Positions 1 through 8,334 of a stretch of DNA of 64,000 bases are shown here, piece after piece. The number at the start of each line of letters is the position of its first letter. The stretch's first letter is position 1. The translations under genes were made by a program, and so were the position numbers. The DNA is taken from NCBI RefSeq assembly GCF_030814655.1, contig NZ_JAUSVK010000001.1, forward strand, positions 2,189,501 through 2,253,500. Reading direction: 5' to 3'. A model generated the notes under the pieces. The model was given only the letters and a program-made list of their open reading frames with translations. It did not search any database and was not told the DNA's origin. The DNA comes from Labrys monachus. GTDB lineage: Bacteria > Pseudomonadota > Alphaproteobacteria > Rhizobiales > Labraceae.

Positions 1-1934
1 GTGCGAGATATCGGTGCGAGGTCTTTTCGTCGATCACTGCCGAAGACGTCGACGCGGATCGCACCAGTGCACGCGGCGTCGCGGCGCTGAAGACCTTTCT
101 CGACTTCGCACAGAACGGCCGTCTCGCTCCTGCAGGCGGCGCAGGTCGGGAGCCGCCCCTCCTGTTCGAGGAGCAGGTCGCGGCGCAGCTTCGCGCACGC
201 GGCCACGCCGTCGCCACGCGGGTCGGTGGCGCCGGCTTCCATGTCGACCTTGCCGTGGTCGATCCGGACCAGCCCGGACGCTATATCCTCGGGATCGAGT
301 GCGACGGCGCGCAATACAATGCCGCACGTTCGACGAGGGATCGAGACCGTCTGCATCAGCAGGTTCTGGAGGAACTGGGCTGGATCGTGCATCGCATCTG
401 GTCGGTCGACTGGTATCAGCGCCCGCAGGAGGAACTCGCCAAAGTCGAAGCCTCGATCATCAAGGCCAGGCTTGCCTGGCAGCAGCGGGACGACGATCGG
501 GCTTCACCCTCGGTGACGCTGGAGCCGATTTCCGCCGTCGCCCCCCGGCCGTCGGACGACGTGGTCCGGCAGGAAGCATTCGTTCCTGCCGTTCCGGATC
601 CCTTCGCCCCGAATCTGCCGGCCCCGGATCCGTTCGGCCCGGATCCTTTGGCCCCTGCAGTCGCGGGGCCCGCGACGGATGAGCCGTCGCCCGCCGAACC
701 GGAAAGAGCCGAAACCGGCCCTGCCTCGCCGGCCGCCGGTATCGGTCCCGGGGAGGACGTTGGGCCGACCGGCAAGGGACCCGCCGAGAAGGTTGCGGAT
801 CCGACTCCCCCCTGGTTCAAGCTTCACACGTTTGGACCCCTGGCGTCCGCGGCGAACAGGACCGATGGGGCAGCGGTAGCACCGTTTCCGGTGTTCCAGC
901 CGATCGAACCCAAGCGCATCGAACCGGTACCGCCTGTGGTCAGGCCGTCCGTATCGAGGCCGCCCCAGGCCCCTCCGTCTCAGACTCTTCCGCCCCAGCC
1001 CCCTTCAGTCCAGCCCCCTTCAGTCCAGGCGCCCCCGGTCCAGCCCCCTTCAGTCCAGGCTCCCCCGGTCCAAGCCCCTCCAGTCCAAGCCCCTCCGGTC
1101 CAGGCCTTTCCGGCCTCCCCCCTTCCGCGCCAACCGTTACCTGCCGGACCGGTGCCGGCCGAAGCGGCCCCGGCGGAACGCGGGCCGGCCGAAGTCGAGG
1201 ATTGGGAATTCACCGCCGGTGTGGTGCCGGCCCGGTCTTCGGCGGACGATGCCGAAGACATCGACGCGGGAGCGGCCGATGCCGGCAGCCTCGACATCGA
1301 GGAGACGGACGAGCTTCAACCTGTCAACGGCGATTTCTCCGTGCCCGAACAAAGGCACGGCGCCGCCCGACCGGCCGAGATGCGGTCGTCGCTGTCGCAC
1401 CCCTATGTCGAGGCGGTGCTGAGAGTGTCGGGGCGCCACGAACTCCAGGAATTGTCCGCGGCCCGCATGGCGGTCTATGTCGCCGAGGTCGTCCAGGTGG
1501 AAGGGCCCGTGCACGAGCAGGAAATCATAGCCCGCATCCGCGGCGCCTTCGGACTTGGCCGGGCGGGCGTTCGCGTTCGCGAGGCGGTGCTCGACGGCAT
1601 CGATGCCGCCCGCATCATGGGCCGGATATCGGGCGGTCCTTTCTACACGCTGCCCGGCCAGGCGATCACGGCGCGGGACCGCTCCCAGACCACGTCGCCC
1701 GGGCTGCGCAAGCTCGACATGCTTCCTCCTCAGGAGATCGAAGCGGCCTTCGTGACGGTGATCAAGTCCAATCGCGGTGCGCCGCGGGACGCCCTGCTCG
1801 TGGCGGTGTCCCGGCTGCTCGGCTTCGCCGCCACCAGCGCACCGCTGCGCGAACGTCTCGAAGAGGTGCTGGATGCCATGCTGGCGCGCAAGGAACTCGC
1901 GCAGCGCAACAATCTCGTCGTGGCGGTTCAATGA
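1..1934 (+). CDS. C-terminal part of large DUF4011/DUF3320-type helicase-nuclease protein (5' partial)
   Basis: The reading frame is already open at base 3, so the N-terminus lies outside the window. The first visible part, to about base 480, reads like the MTES_1575-type PD-(D/E)XK restriction-endonuclease fold attached to SF1 helicases: GFHVDLAVVD, then GIECDGAQY, then the QQVLEELGW and HRIWSVDW strings. A long Pro-rich low-complexity linker follows (about 540-1200). From about 1380 there is a globular DUF3320-like segment (SLSHPYVEAVLRVSGRHELQ) and a winged-helix-like C-terminus. Family members are very large (often over 1500 residues) and are thought to act in DNA restriction or defence. 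Domain naming is from memory of the family; the helicase half is not visible. No partner gene is in view. Confidence 0.75.
   Translation, partial: ARYRCEVFSSITAEDVDADRTSARGVAALKTFLDFAQNGRLAPAGGAGREPPLLFEEQVAAQLRARGHAVATRVGGAGFHVDLAVVDPDQPGRYILGIECDGAQYNAARSTRDRDRLHQQVLEELGWIVHRIWSVDWYQRPQEELAKVEASIIKARLAWQQRDDDRASPSVTLEPISAVAPRPSDDVVRQEAFVPAVPDPFAPNLPAPDPFGPDPLAPAVAGPATDEPSPAEPERAETGPASPAAGIGPGEDVGPTGKGPAEKVADPTPPWFKLHTFGPLASAANRTDGAAVAPFPVFQPIEPKRIEPVPPVVRPSVSRPPQAPPSQTLPPQPPSVQPPSVQAPPVQPPSVQAPPVQAPPVQAPPVQAFPASPLPRQPLPAGPVPAEAAPAERGPAEVEDWEFTAGVVPARSSADDAEDIDAGAADAGSLDIEETDELQPVNGDFSVPEQRHGAARPAEMRSSLSHPYVEAVLRVSGRHELQELSAARMAVYVAEVVQVEGPVHEQEIIARIRGAFGLGRAGVRVREAVLDGIDAARIMGRISGGPFYTLPGQAITARDRSQTTSPGLRKLDMLPPQEIEAAFVTVIKSNRGAPRDALLVAVSRLLGFAATSAPLRERLEEVLDAMLARKELAQRNNLVVAVQ
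996..1100 (+). repeat. In-frame 15-bp tandem repeat (Q-P/A-P-S/P-V)x7
   Basis: Seven consecutive 15-base units encode Gln-(Pro/Ala)-Pro-(Ser/Pro)-Val inside the Pro-rich linker of the nuclease protein. Units differ at few positions, so the array probably expanded recently and its copy number may vary between strains. Confidence 0.8.
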
Positions 1935-1973
1935 CGGCGACAAGCGGGCTTCGCGGCGGAGGGGTCCAAAAAG

Positions 1974-2026
1974 GGCACCAGGGGCCTGCGAGCCGGGAGG
2001 ATCGTCGCGAGGCGGTCCCTGGTGCC
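1974..2026. terminator. Inverted repeat after the nuclease gene, possible terminator
   Basis: Perfect 10-bp arms GGCACCAGGG and CCCTGGTGCC are separated by 33 bases, 40 bases after the stop of the nuclease gene. There is no T-run, so it could be a factor-dependent stop signal or an operator. The rest of the gap up to the xylulokinase start shows no gene. Confidence 0.3.
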
Positions 2027-2245
2027 GAGTTGGGCTTCGTGAGGGGTAACGTATCTTTATTAGCGCCGATGCCGTGAACCGGGCGTGATCGCCCGCACAT
2101 CGCCGCGCGGCCTGTCGCGAGGGCCTTCCTGCAATAGACCGCAACCCCGCCGGCTTTGCCGAATCAGGCGCACTGCGCTTGTGTCGTGGCTCATAATATG
2201 TGCAGGAAGCCGGCTGTCCGGCATCTTGTACACGGAGGAAGCAGC

Positions 2246-3703
2246 GTGTTTCTGGGCATCGATATCGGGACGTCGGCGGTGAAGGCGCTCCTTGCCGACG
2301 GTCATCAGCGCATTGTCGCGAGCAGCGACGTGCCCTTGACGGTACAGCGTCCGCAACCCGGCTTTTCCGAACAGGAGCCGGACGCCTGGGTCGAAGCGGT
2401 CATCGCCGCCGTCGATGCGCTCAAGGCGGCCCATCCGGCCGCCGTTTCCGCCGTACAGGGCATCGGCCTGTCCGGGCACATGCATGGAGCGGTGCTGCTG
2501 GGTGCCGACCACCGCCCGCTGCGGCCGGCGATCCTCTGGAACGACGGCCGATCGAGTGCCGAATGCGCGGAGCTGGAGGCGCGCTGGCCGGCCTTGCGCG
2601 CCGTCACCGGCAACAAGGCGATGCCGGGTTTCACCGCGCCCAAGCTGCTGTGGGTTGCTCGTCACGAGCCGGCGATCTTTGCGCGGACCAGGCTGGTCCT
2701 GCTGCCGAAGGCCTATGTGCGCCTCGCCCTGACCGGCGACGCCATCGAGGAGATGTCGGATGCGGCGGGCTCGCTCTGGCTGGATGTCGGCAGAAGGGAT
2801 TGGTCGGACGAGGCGCTCGCCGCCACGGGGCTGGACCGCAGCCACATGCCGCGCCTGGTCGAGGGATCGGAGCCCGCCGGCCAGTTGAGAGCGGATCTCG
2901 CGGCGCGCTGGGGCATGGAGAAGGCCCCGATCTTCGCCGGCGGCGCGGGCGACAATGCCGCCGGAGCGGTCGGTCTCGGCGCCATCGAGCCGGGCTCGGC
3001 CTTCATTTCGCTGGGGACCTCGGGCGTGCTGTGGGCGACGACCGATCGCTTCGCGCCCAACCCCGACCATGCGGTGCACGCCTTCTGCCATGCGATCCCC
3101 GCCACCTGGCACCAGATGGGCGTCATCCTCTCGGCGGCGTCCTGCCTGGCCTGGCTCGCCGGTGTGATGGAAACCCGCGAGGCGGACCTGCTCGCCCCGC
3201 TCGGCGAGCGGCCGGCCGGGCCGTCTCCGGTGCAGTTCCTTCCCTATCTCTCGGGCGAGCGCACCCCGCACGACGATGCGCGGATAAGGGGGGCCTTTGC
3301 CGGGCTCGCCCATGAGAACGGCCGCAACGCCATGGTGCAGGCCGTGCTGGAAGGCGTGGCCTTCGCCTTCGCCGATTGCCGCGACGCTCTCGCCGAAGCC
3401 GGCACGGTGATCTCGGGGGCCGACGTCATCGGCGGCGGCTCGCGTTCGCGGTTCTGGGTGGAAATCCTCGCAAACGTCCTTGGCTTTCCGGTCCACAGGC
3501 TGAGCGACGGCGAGACCGGAGGTGCCTTCGGGGCGGCGCGGCTCGCCCGGCTCGCCTGCACCCGCGAGGCACCGGAGGCCGTGTGCACGCCGCCCCGGCG
3601 CATCGAGACGATCGAGCCGGACGCCGGACTGACCGGGGCCTATGGCGAAGCGCTGGCGCGCTGGCGCGGGCTCTATCCGGCCCTGCGCGGTGCCGCTGCA
3701 TGA
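2246..3703 (+). CDS. xylB: Xylulokinase (FGGY family)
   Basis: The 485-residue product has the usual XylB length. It is an ATP-dependent sugar kinase that turns D-xylulose into xylulose 5-phosphate for the pentose phosphate pathway in the cytoplasm. Visible marks are the N-terminal phosphate-binding strand FLGIDIGTSAVK, the GLSGHMHG motif typical of xylulokinase, the NDGR loop, and the C-terminal ATP-site strings GAGDNAAGAVG and GGGSRSRFW. I chose the GTG start because a GGAGG box lies just upstream (2234-2238) and the protein then begins directly at the conserved VFLGIDIG; an in-frame ATG at 2156 would add a tail that does not fit the family. No xylA or xylose transporter is adjacent, so the true substrate could be another ketopentose or polyol. 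Confidence 0.9.
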   Translation: MFLGIDIGTSAVKALLADGHQRIVASSDVPLTVQRPQPGFSEQEPDAWVEAVIAAVDALKAAHPAAVSAVQGIGLSGHMHGAVLLGADHRPLRPAILWNDGRSSAECAELEARWPALRAVTGNKAMPGFTAPKLLWVARHEPAIFARTRLVLLPKAYVRLALTGDAIEEMSDAAGSLWLDVGRRDWSDEALAATGLDRSHMPRLVEGSEPAGQLRADLAARWGMEKAPIFAGGAGDNAAGAVGLGAIEPGSAFISLGTSGVLWATTDRFAPNPDHAVHAFCHAIPATWHQMGVILSAASCLAWLAGVMETREADLLAPLGERPAGPSPVQFLPYLSGERTPHDDARIRGAFAGLAHENGRNAMVQAVLEGVAFAFADCRDALAEAGTVISGADVIGGGSRSRFWVEILANVLGFPVHRLSDGETGGAFGAARLARLACTREAPEAVCTPPRRIETIEPDAGLTGAYGEALARWRGLYPALRGAAA

Positions 3704-3803
3704 ACGAAATGACGCCGGCGCTGTCGGCGAGCGCAATTTCGCCGCCTTGTAATCGCAACAAAGAGCCTCCCGAAGAAGACCAGTCGAGCGGCAAGGCCTT
3801 TTG

Positions 3804-5033
3804 ATGCGTGTATTGTTTTGGACGATCTGCTTCGCCGGGTTGGGTTTGAGTCTGGCACCGGCGCAGGCGTTCATGCCGTCCGGCTCCGAGCGGCCTGGTC
3901 TGGCCTCTCGCGTCGTTCAGGTCGAGGCTTCCATAGCCCCCTCCGGCGGTGCGGCGACGGCGCCGCGCGCCATCCCCATCGATCCCCAACTCGCCCAGGC
4001 CATCATCTATTATTACGTGCGCAAGGATGTTTCCGCCATTCCGCTGCTGATGGAGGCGCTGCGAACCGGCGAGGTGATGCGCAGCGGCGTCTCGCGTGCA
4101 GCCCTTGCCGGCTTTTTTTCCATGGTGTTCATTCAGAACCGGTCGCGGGTTGAGGGCTGGATCCGCAACGGCGCCTATCCCGGCGACAGCAAGGCCATTC
4201 TCGAATTCTCTCTCTGGCAGTCGGGCAATGCCGATCTGATCGACGCGCTCTTTCACGAGCGGCCCGACTTCCTTGCGACCCGGCCGGGGAATCTCTTCAC
4301 CCTGACGCCGCGCTCCCCGGTGGAGATGGACCTGAAATGGGGGGCCTTCTATGCGACGGGCAATCCCGGCTTCATCGCCGCAATGGTCGATTCGATCGAT
4401 CGCAGCCGCATCCTGACCGGGAGCCGCGAACTCGACAATGCCATCCGCAACATGTCGGCGGCGGGCCTCGCCGTCAACATGCGCCAGCACGAGCTCATCG
4501 AGCGGTTCCTGCGCCAGCGCGAGGCCGACGCCACCGGGGAGTACAAGCAGGCGCTCGACGCCATGCTCGCCGCCCGGGCCGCGGAACTCAAGCCGGCCCC
4601 CGATCATGACGGCGAGTTCTCCGCGGAAATGGAGATGATGAGACTGCCCGAGGGCAATTCAGCCCCCGAGATGCCCAAGCCGGTCTCCGCCGACGGCGGC
4701 CCGCAGACCGCGCGGCGCGGCGATACGATCGGCATATCCGTGCTCTTTTCCGGCATGGCGCTGGCACCGGACTTGTCCGCCGACGTCAGCTACGACATGA
4801 AGGTGACGGGGCCCGACGGCGTGATCGACAGCCGTTCCACGCAGACGGACGTCCAGGCCCTGAAGCAGAAGGTCCCGACCCGCTTCAACGTCCTCGACAG
4901 CCGCTCCACCGTAAGCCTGCATTTCGAGCCGGACGACAAGAGCGGGGTCTACCGGGTGGATATCCTGTTGAAGGACAATATCGGCGGACGAAAAGTCGCG
5001 CTGAGCCGCTCGGTCGAACTCCTGGACAAATAG
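3804..5033 (+). CDS. Secreted/periplasmic protein of unknown function
   Basis: A 409-residue product starts at ATG (a TTG lies one codon upstream) with a clear Sec signal peptide: MRVLFW, a hydrophobic core, and a probable cleavage after APAQA near residue 23. The middle (about residues 60-230) is helical and alpha-repeat-like. The last 130 residues look like a beta-sandwich (DLSADVSYDMKVTGPDG to FEPDDKSGVYRVD), resembling a periplasmic carbohydrate- or ligand-binding fold. I do not recognise the family. It lies 100 bases after xylB on the same strand and could share its transcript, but nothing ties it to sugar use. Confidence 0.7.
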   Translation: MRVLFWTICFAGLGLSLAPAQAFMPSGSERPGLASRVVQVEASIAPSGGAATAPRAIPIDPQLAQAIIYYYVRKDVSAIPLLMEALRTGEVMRSGVSRAALAGFFSMVFIQNRSRVEGWIRNGAYPGDSKAILEFSLWQSGNADLIDALFHERPDFLATRPGNLFTLTPRSPVEMDLKWGAFYATGNPGFIAAMVDSIDRSRILTGSRELDNAIRNMSAAGLAVNMRQHELIERFLRQREADATGEYKQALDAMLAARAAELKPAPDHDGEFSAEMEMMRLPEGNSAPEMPKPVSADGGPQTARRGDTIGISVLFSGMALAPDLSADVSYDMKVTGPDGVIDSRSTQTDVQALKQKVPTRFNVLDSRSTVSLHFEPDDKSGVYRVDILLKDNIGGRKVALSRSVELLDK

Positions 5034-5048
5034 GCAAGGGCGTCGCGC

Positions 5049-5255
5049 TTATCGCCGCGCCGCCCGGAAGACGCTTTCCAGGAGGATGGCCACGCAGCCG
5101 GCCGCGAGCATGGCTCCGATGAAGACGGGTGGCAGGAGCGCCAGTCTCGCCAGCAGCGCCACGATGCCGATGAGGATAGCTGCCGCCAGCGCCAGGCTGC
5201 CGTCGTCGACGAAGAGGCCGATCAGTTCGGCGAGGATGGTTCGGATCCCGAGCAT
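5049..5255 (-). CDS. Small integral membrane protein
   Basis: A 68-residue protein with two strongly hydrophobic helices (about residues 18-40 and 43-60) and an Arg-rich end, so two membrane passes are likely. It lies 3 bases downstream of the larger membrane protein gene on the same strand and is probably co-translated as an accessory subunit. I do not recognise the family. Confidence 0.6.
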   Translation of the reverse strand: MLGIRTILAELIGLFVDDGSLALAAAILIGIVALLARLALLPPVFIGAMLAAGCVAILLESVFRAARR

Positions 5256-5258
5256 GGC

Positions 5259-6002
5259 CTATCCTCTCGCGCTCGCGGCGGCCGGCCGAAGCATGTGAAC
5301 CGCGGCGAGCGCCGCGCCGAGAAAGAGCAGGGCGAGATAGAGGATGGCGAAGTCGGCCCCCGGCCAGTTCGCGCCGAGCCCTTCGCCGCACCAGAATACG
5401 CCGAAGGCGCTCAGCAGGACGCCGACCGCGAATTTCAGCGTGTTCTCCGGCACCTTGGACAGCGGCCTGTGCAAGGCGAGGCCGGCCAGCGCGACGAGGA
5501 GGCAGGCCGCGAGCGCCCCGGCGCCCGCATACAGGGTCAGGCCGCGGGCCGTGCCCGTGGCGATGACGATGAAGACGACTTCCACCCCTTCGAGCATCAC
5601 GGCCTTGAAAGCCGTCAACCCGCCGAGGAAGTCGGCGCGGCGGTCGGCAGCCTGGCGCGCCAGCAGGTCCGTCTCCCGGGCAAAGGCCGCGTCTTCGTCG
5701 TGGAGCGCGATGAAGCCCGTCGCCCGCAGGATCGCTTTGCGCAGCCAGCGCAGGCCGAACAGAATCAGCAGGGAGCCGATGGCCAATTGCAGCGCGGCGA
5801 TCGGTATCAGCGTGAGCAGGGGCCCGAGGACGACGACGAGCAGGGCGAGGCAGCCGAGCGCAACGATGGAACCGGCCAGCGCAGGGCGCCATCCGCGCGT
5901 CAGGCCGACGGCCAGGACGATGGTGTAGGCTTCGACGACCTCGACCAGCGAGGCGAGGAAGGAGGCGGTGAGGGTGGAGGCGAGGCTGATCGAACCGGTC
6001 AT
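5259..6002 (-). CDS. COG4280-like integral membrane protein
   Basis: The 247-residue product has about six or seven hydrophobic helices. The string TASFLASLVEVVEAYTIVLAVG at the start carries acidic residues inside the first helix, and MLEGVEVVFIVIATG repeats that pattern mid-protein. This recalls cation transporters with two related halves and the uncharacterised COG4280 membrane proteins. I placed the start at the ATG at 6002, because relatives begin close to this helix; an ATG at 6062 would add 20 residues and sit against a strong hairpin. It is the last large gene of the minus-strand iron block, so metal transport is a reasonable guess only. Confidence 0.65.
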   Translation of the reverse strand: MTGSISLASTLTASFLASLVEVVEAYTIVLAVGLTRGWRPALAGSIVALGCLALLVVVLGPLLTLIPIAALQLAIGSLLILFGLRWLRKAILRATGFIALHDEDAAFARETDLLARQAADRRADFLGGLTAFKAVMLEGVEVVFIVIATGTARGLTLYAGAGALAACLLVALAGLALHRPLSKVPENTLKFAVGVLLSAFGVFWCGEGLGANWPGADFAILYLALLFLGAALAAVHMLRPAAASARG

Positions 6003-6073
6003 GCCGCAGCCCATGCCGCCAAAGCGCGGCAGATTTGAGGTCGCCGCGGAAACTCGCCGCATGAGGGCGATGG

Positions 6074-6102
6074 CCCCTCCCCGGCGCTCTGCCGGGGAGG
6101 GG
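6074..6102. terminator. Perfect 12-bp hairpin between membrane protein and imelysin genes
   Basis: Arms CCCCTCCCCGGC and GCCGGGGAGGGG are perfect complements around a 5-base loop. The hairpin lies just upstream of the COG4280-like gene on the minus strand, next to a second hairpin (6110-6132). It is probably part of a double termination or attenuation region. Confidence 0.55.
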
Positions 6103-6109
6103 CGAAGGA

Positions 6110-6132
6110 AAGGCGGGCTTTCGGCCCGCCTT
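6110..6132 (-). terminator. Rho-independent-like terminator of imelysin gene
   Basis: Arms AAGGCGGGC and GCCCGCCTT enclose a 5-base loop, 7 bases after the stop of the imelysin gene. On the minus strand the stem is followed by a T-rich stretch, as in an intrinsic terminator. Confidence 0.7.
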
Positions 6133-6138
6133 CACGTC

Positions 6139-6972
6139 TCAGTTCAGGCCGAGCGTGCCGCGCAGCTTCGACAGGTCTTCGGCCAGCGTCGTGACCGGGC
6201 CCTGCAGGGCGGTGCGATCCTGCGGCGTCAGCTTGTCGTAATTTTCGTAGCCGCCATTGGCCGTCTTGTATTTGGCCAGGATGGCCTCGACGGTGGCGAA
6301 GTTGTCGTCCACCTTCTTCGACAGGTCCTTGTCCGCCTTGACGGTGAGCGGACGCAGCAGATCGACGATCTTCCGGGCTCCGTCCACATTGGCCTTGAAG
6401 TCCCACAGGTCCGTATGGCTGTAGCGGTCCTCCTCGCCGGTGATCTTGGTCGCGCCGACTTCCTCGATCAGGGCGGCGGCGCCGCCGACCATCTTGTCGG
6501 GCGGGACGGTCAGGCCGGCGATGCGCTTCTTGAGGTCGGCGACGTCGGCATTGAGCTTGTCGGCGAATTCGCCCAGCCCTTCGGTGCTCTTCTTCTCGAA
6601 GAGGCCGTATTCGATGCGGTGGAAGCCGGTGAAGCCGGGATCCTCTTCCTTCTTCTCATGGTCGTCGGCACGCGAATCGATGCTGCCGTCGAGGTCGGAG
6701 AAGAGTTCGGCGATGGGTTCGATCATCTCGTAGTGGAAGCGCGTCGGGGCGTAGAGCTCCTGGGCCTTCTTGAGATTGCCGGCCTTCACCGCCGCGGTGA
6801 ACTTGGCGGTATCCTCGACCAGGCGGTTGACGCCCTTGCTCACATAGATCTTGTAGTCCGACACCGGTTGCACCAGGTCCAGCGGCGACACCGCCGTGGT
6901 TTCGGCGCCGGCGGCGGTTGCCGCGCACAGCGCCGCGGCACCGAGAAGGACGCGCCATCTCAGATTTCTCAT
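6139..6972 (-). CDS. EfeM/EfeO-like imelysin (peptidase M75) protein, no cupredoxin domain
   Basis: A 277-residue exported protein starts at the ATG at 6972, preceded by GACGAGG; a TTG at 6993 would hide the signal peptide. The signal peptide ends near AATAAGA. The mature part is all imelysin domain: VSDYKIYV at its start, the metal-site string GFHRIEYGLF (HxxE), and GAAALIEEVGATKITGEEDRY. Such proteins bind iron or an iron complex in the periplasm and hand it to EfeU. It is closely similar to the C-terminal domain of the EfeO encoded at 8335-9519, so the two are probably duplicates with one having lost or never had the cupredoxin domain. It lies downstream of efeB on the same strand and ends at a terminator. 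Confidence 0.85.
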   Translation of the reverse strand: MRNLRWRVLLGAAALCAATAAGAETTAVSPLDLVQPVSDYKIYVSKGVNRLVEDTAKFTAAVKAGNLKKAQELYAPTRFHYEMIEPIAELFSDLDGSIDSRADDHEKKEEDPGFTGFHRIEYGLFEKKSTEGLGEFADKLNADVADLKKRIAGLTVPPDKMVGGAAALIEEVGATKITGEEDRYSHTDLWDFKANVDGARKIVDLLRPLTVKADKDLSKKVDDNFATVEAILAKYKTANGGYENYDKLTPQDRTALQGPVTTLAEDLSKLRGTLGLN

Positions 6973-7031
6973 CCTCGTCTCACTCCAGTTCAAGGTTGGA
7001 AGGGCGGTTCAGTTGCTCGATGCGGATATCG

Positions 7032-8321
7032 TCAGGCAACTTCGAGCAGGGATTGCCCGATAAAGGCGTTCTTGTCGGCAATGCCCGGAAGAACGAAGAA
7101 ATACCCGCCCCCCACGGGCTTGATGTATTCCTCCAGCGGCTCGCCGTTCAGCCGGTCCTGCACGGTTGCAAAGCCCGCATCGAGATCGGCCTGGAAGCAG
7201 ATGAAGAGCAGGCCCATGTCGAGCTGGCCGGACTTGGTGACCCCGTTCGAATAGTTGAAGGGGCGGCGCAGGATCAGGTTCTTCTCCGAGCCGGGCGTGC
7301 GCGGATTGGCCAGGCGGATATGGGAATCGAGCGGCGTCCGCTTGCCGTCGGGATCATTGCTGTAGACCGGCAGGTCGAATTCCGCCTTCATCCCCAGCGG
7401 GGCTCCGGTCGGCTTGTCGCGGCCGATGATCGATTCCTGTTCCTGAAGCGGCGTCCGGTCCCACCGTTCGACGAAATTGCGGATGATCCTGACCACCGCA
7501 TAGGTGCCGTTGACCGCCCATTCGGGCTCGCCCGAGTCGGGTTGGACCCAGACGACCCGCTTCATTTCCTCGAGATCGTCATGCGCGGGATTGGCCGTGC
7601 CGTCCTTGAAACCGAGCAGGTTGCGGGGGGAGGCCTGGCGTTCGCCGAGGGCGCGCGGCGGCGGCACGAAGCCTTCCTGCTTCCAGCGCACCATCAGGAG
7701 GTCCGGCGTGTTCTTCACGATGTCGCGCAGCGCATGGATGTTGCTGTCGGCGGTGTTCGAGCAGATCTGCAGCAGGAGATCGCCGTGGCACTGGTCGCCA
7801 TTGAGCGCGTCGTTCTTGAACTGCGGCATTTCCTTGAGCCGCAGCGGCTTCTTCGACTGGAGCCCGAAGCGTCCGTCGAACAGGGAAGGGCCGACGGCGA
7901 CCGTGATGGTGAGATTGTCCGGCGCCACGACGGGTCCCATCAGGCCGGAATCGGGCGGCGGAAACTTGGCGTCGATCACCGGCGGCGTGCCCCCTTGGGT
8001 GAGGAAGGCGATGCGCGCGGTGAGAACGCGGAAGAGCCGCTGGAGATCGGCGGGACCGGTGGCGAGGACGTTGAAGGCGACCGCCAGACCCACCGGCTGG
8101 CGCGGGGTGGTGACGCCGGCCTGGTAGGTTCCAAGATAGGGCACCCTGTCGTCGAGACTGGAGACGGCGCCGGGCTCGCCGGTGTTGGTCTCAGCGGCGG
8201 CGGGGGACAGCGCGCCGAGAAGCGCGCCGCCGCCGGCGACGCCGAGGCCCAGCAGCATGGAGCGCCGGCCGGGCGAGGCGGGGGTGCCGGGCGAAGGGGA
8301 GGAGAGGATCTTGTCTGTCAT
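7032..8321 (-). CDS. efeB: Deferrochelatase / Dyp-type peroxidase EfeB
   Basis: A 429-residue Dyp-type haem peroxidase, exported through Tat: the N-terminus has RRSMLLGLGVAGGG with twin Arg, a hydrophobic stretch and APAAAE-like cleavage (SPAAAE). Family marks are the LLGFKDGTANP motif (GxxDG class) with the distal Asp, the DSHIRLANPR segment holding the proximal His, and LRRPFNYSNG. In E. coli EfeB oxidises or strips iron from haem in the periplasm to feed EfeO/EfeU. The ATG at 8321 lies 13 bases after the efeO stop. Length and motifs fit a complete gene. Confidence 0.92.
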   Translation of the reverse strand: MTDKILSSPSPGTPASPGRRSMLLGLGVAGGGALLGALSPAAAETNTGEPGAVSSLDDRVPYLGTYQAGVTTPRQPVGLAVAFNVLATGPADLQRLFRVLTARIAFLTQGGTPPVIDAKFPPPDSGLMGPVVAPDNLTITVAVGPSLFDGRFGLQSKKPLRLKEMPQFKNDALNGDQCHGDLLLQICSNTADSNIHALRDIVKNTPDLLMVRWKQEGFVPPPRALGERQASPRNLLGFKDGTANPAHDDLEEMKRVVWVQPDSGEPEWAVNGTYAVVRIIRNFVERWDRTPLQEQESIIGRDKPTGAPLGMKAEFDLPVYSNDPDGKRTPLDSHIRLANPRTPGSEKNLILRRPFNYSNGVTKSGQLDMGLLFICFQADLDAGFATVQDRLNGEPLEEYIKPVGGGYFFVLPGIADKNAFIGQSLLEVA

Positions 8322-8334
8322 CGTCGTGCTCGTG

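Noticed and set aside
5295-6038. Long plus-strand open frame across the COG4280-like gene
   Set aside because: Extremely Arg/Glu/Gln/Gly-rich translation, no motifs, and lies exactly antisense to a membrane protein with clear helices. It is a GC-driven shadow.
6974-7031. Riboswitch or small RNA between the imelysin and efeB genes
   Set aside because: Only about 60 bases, no hairpin of note; it is an ordinary operon spacer.
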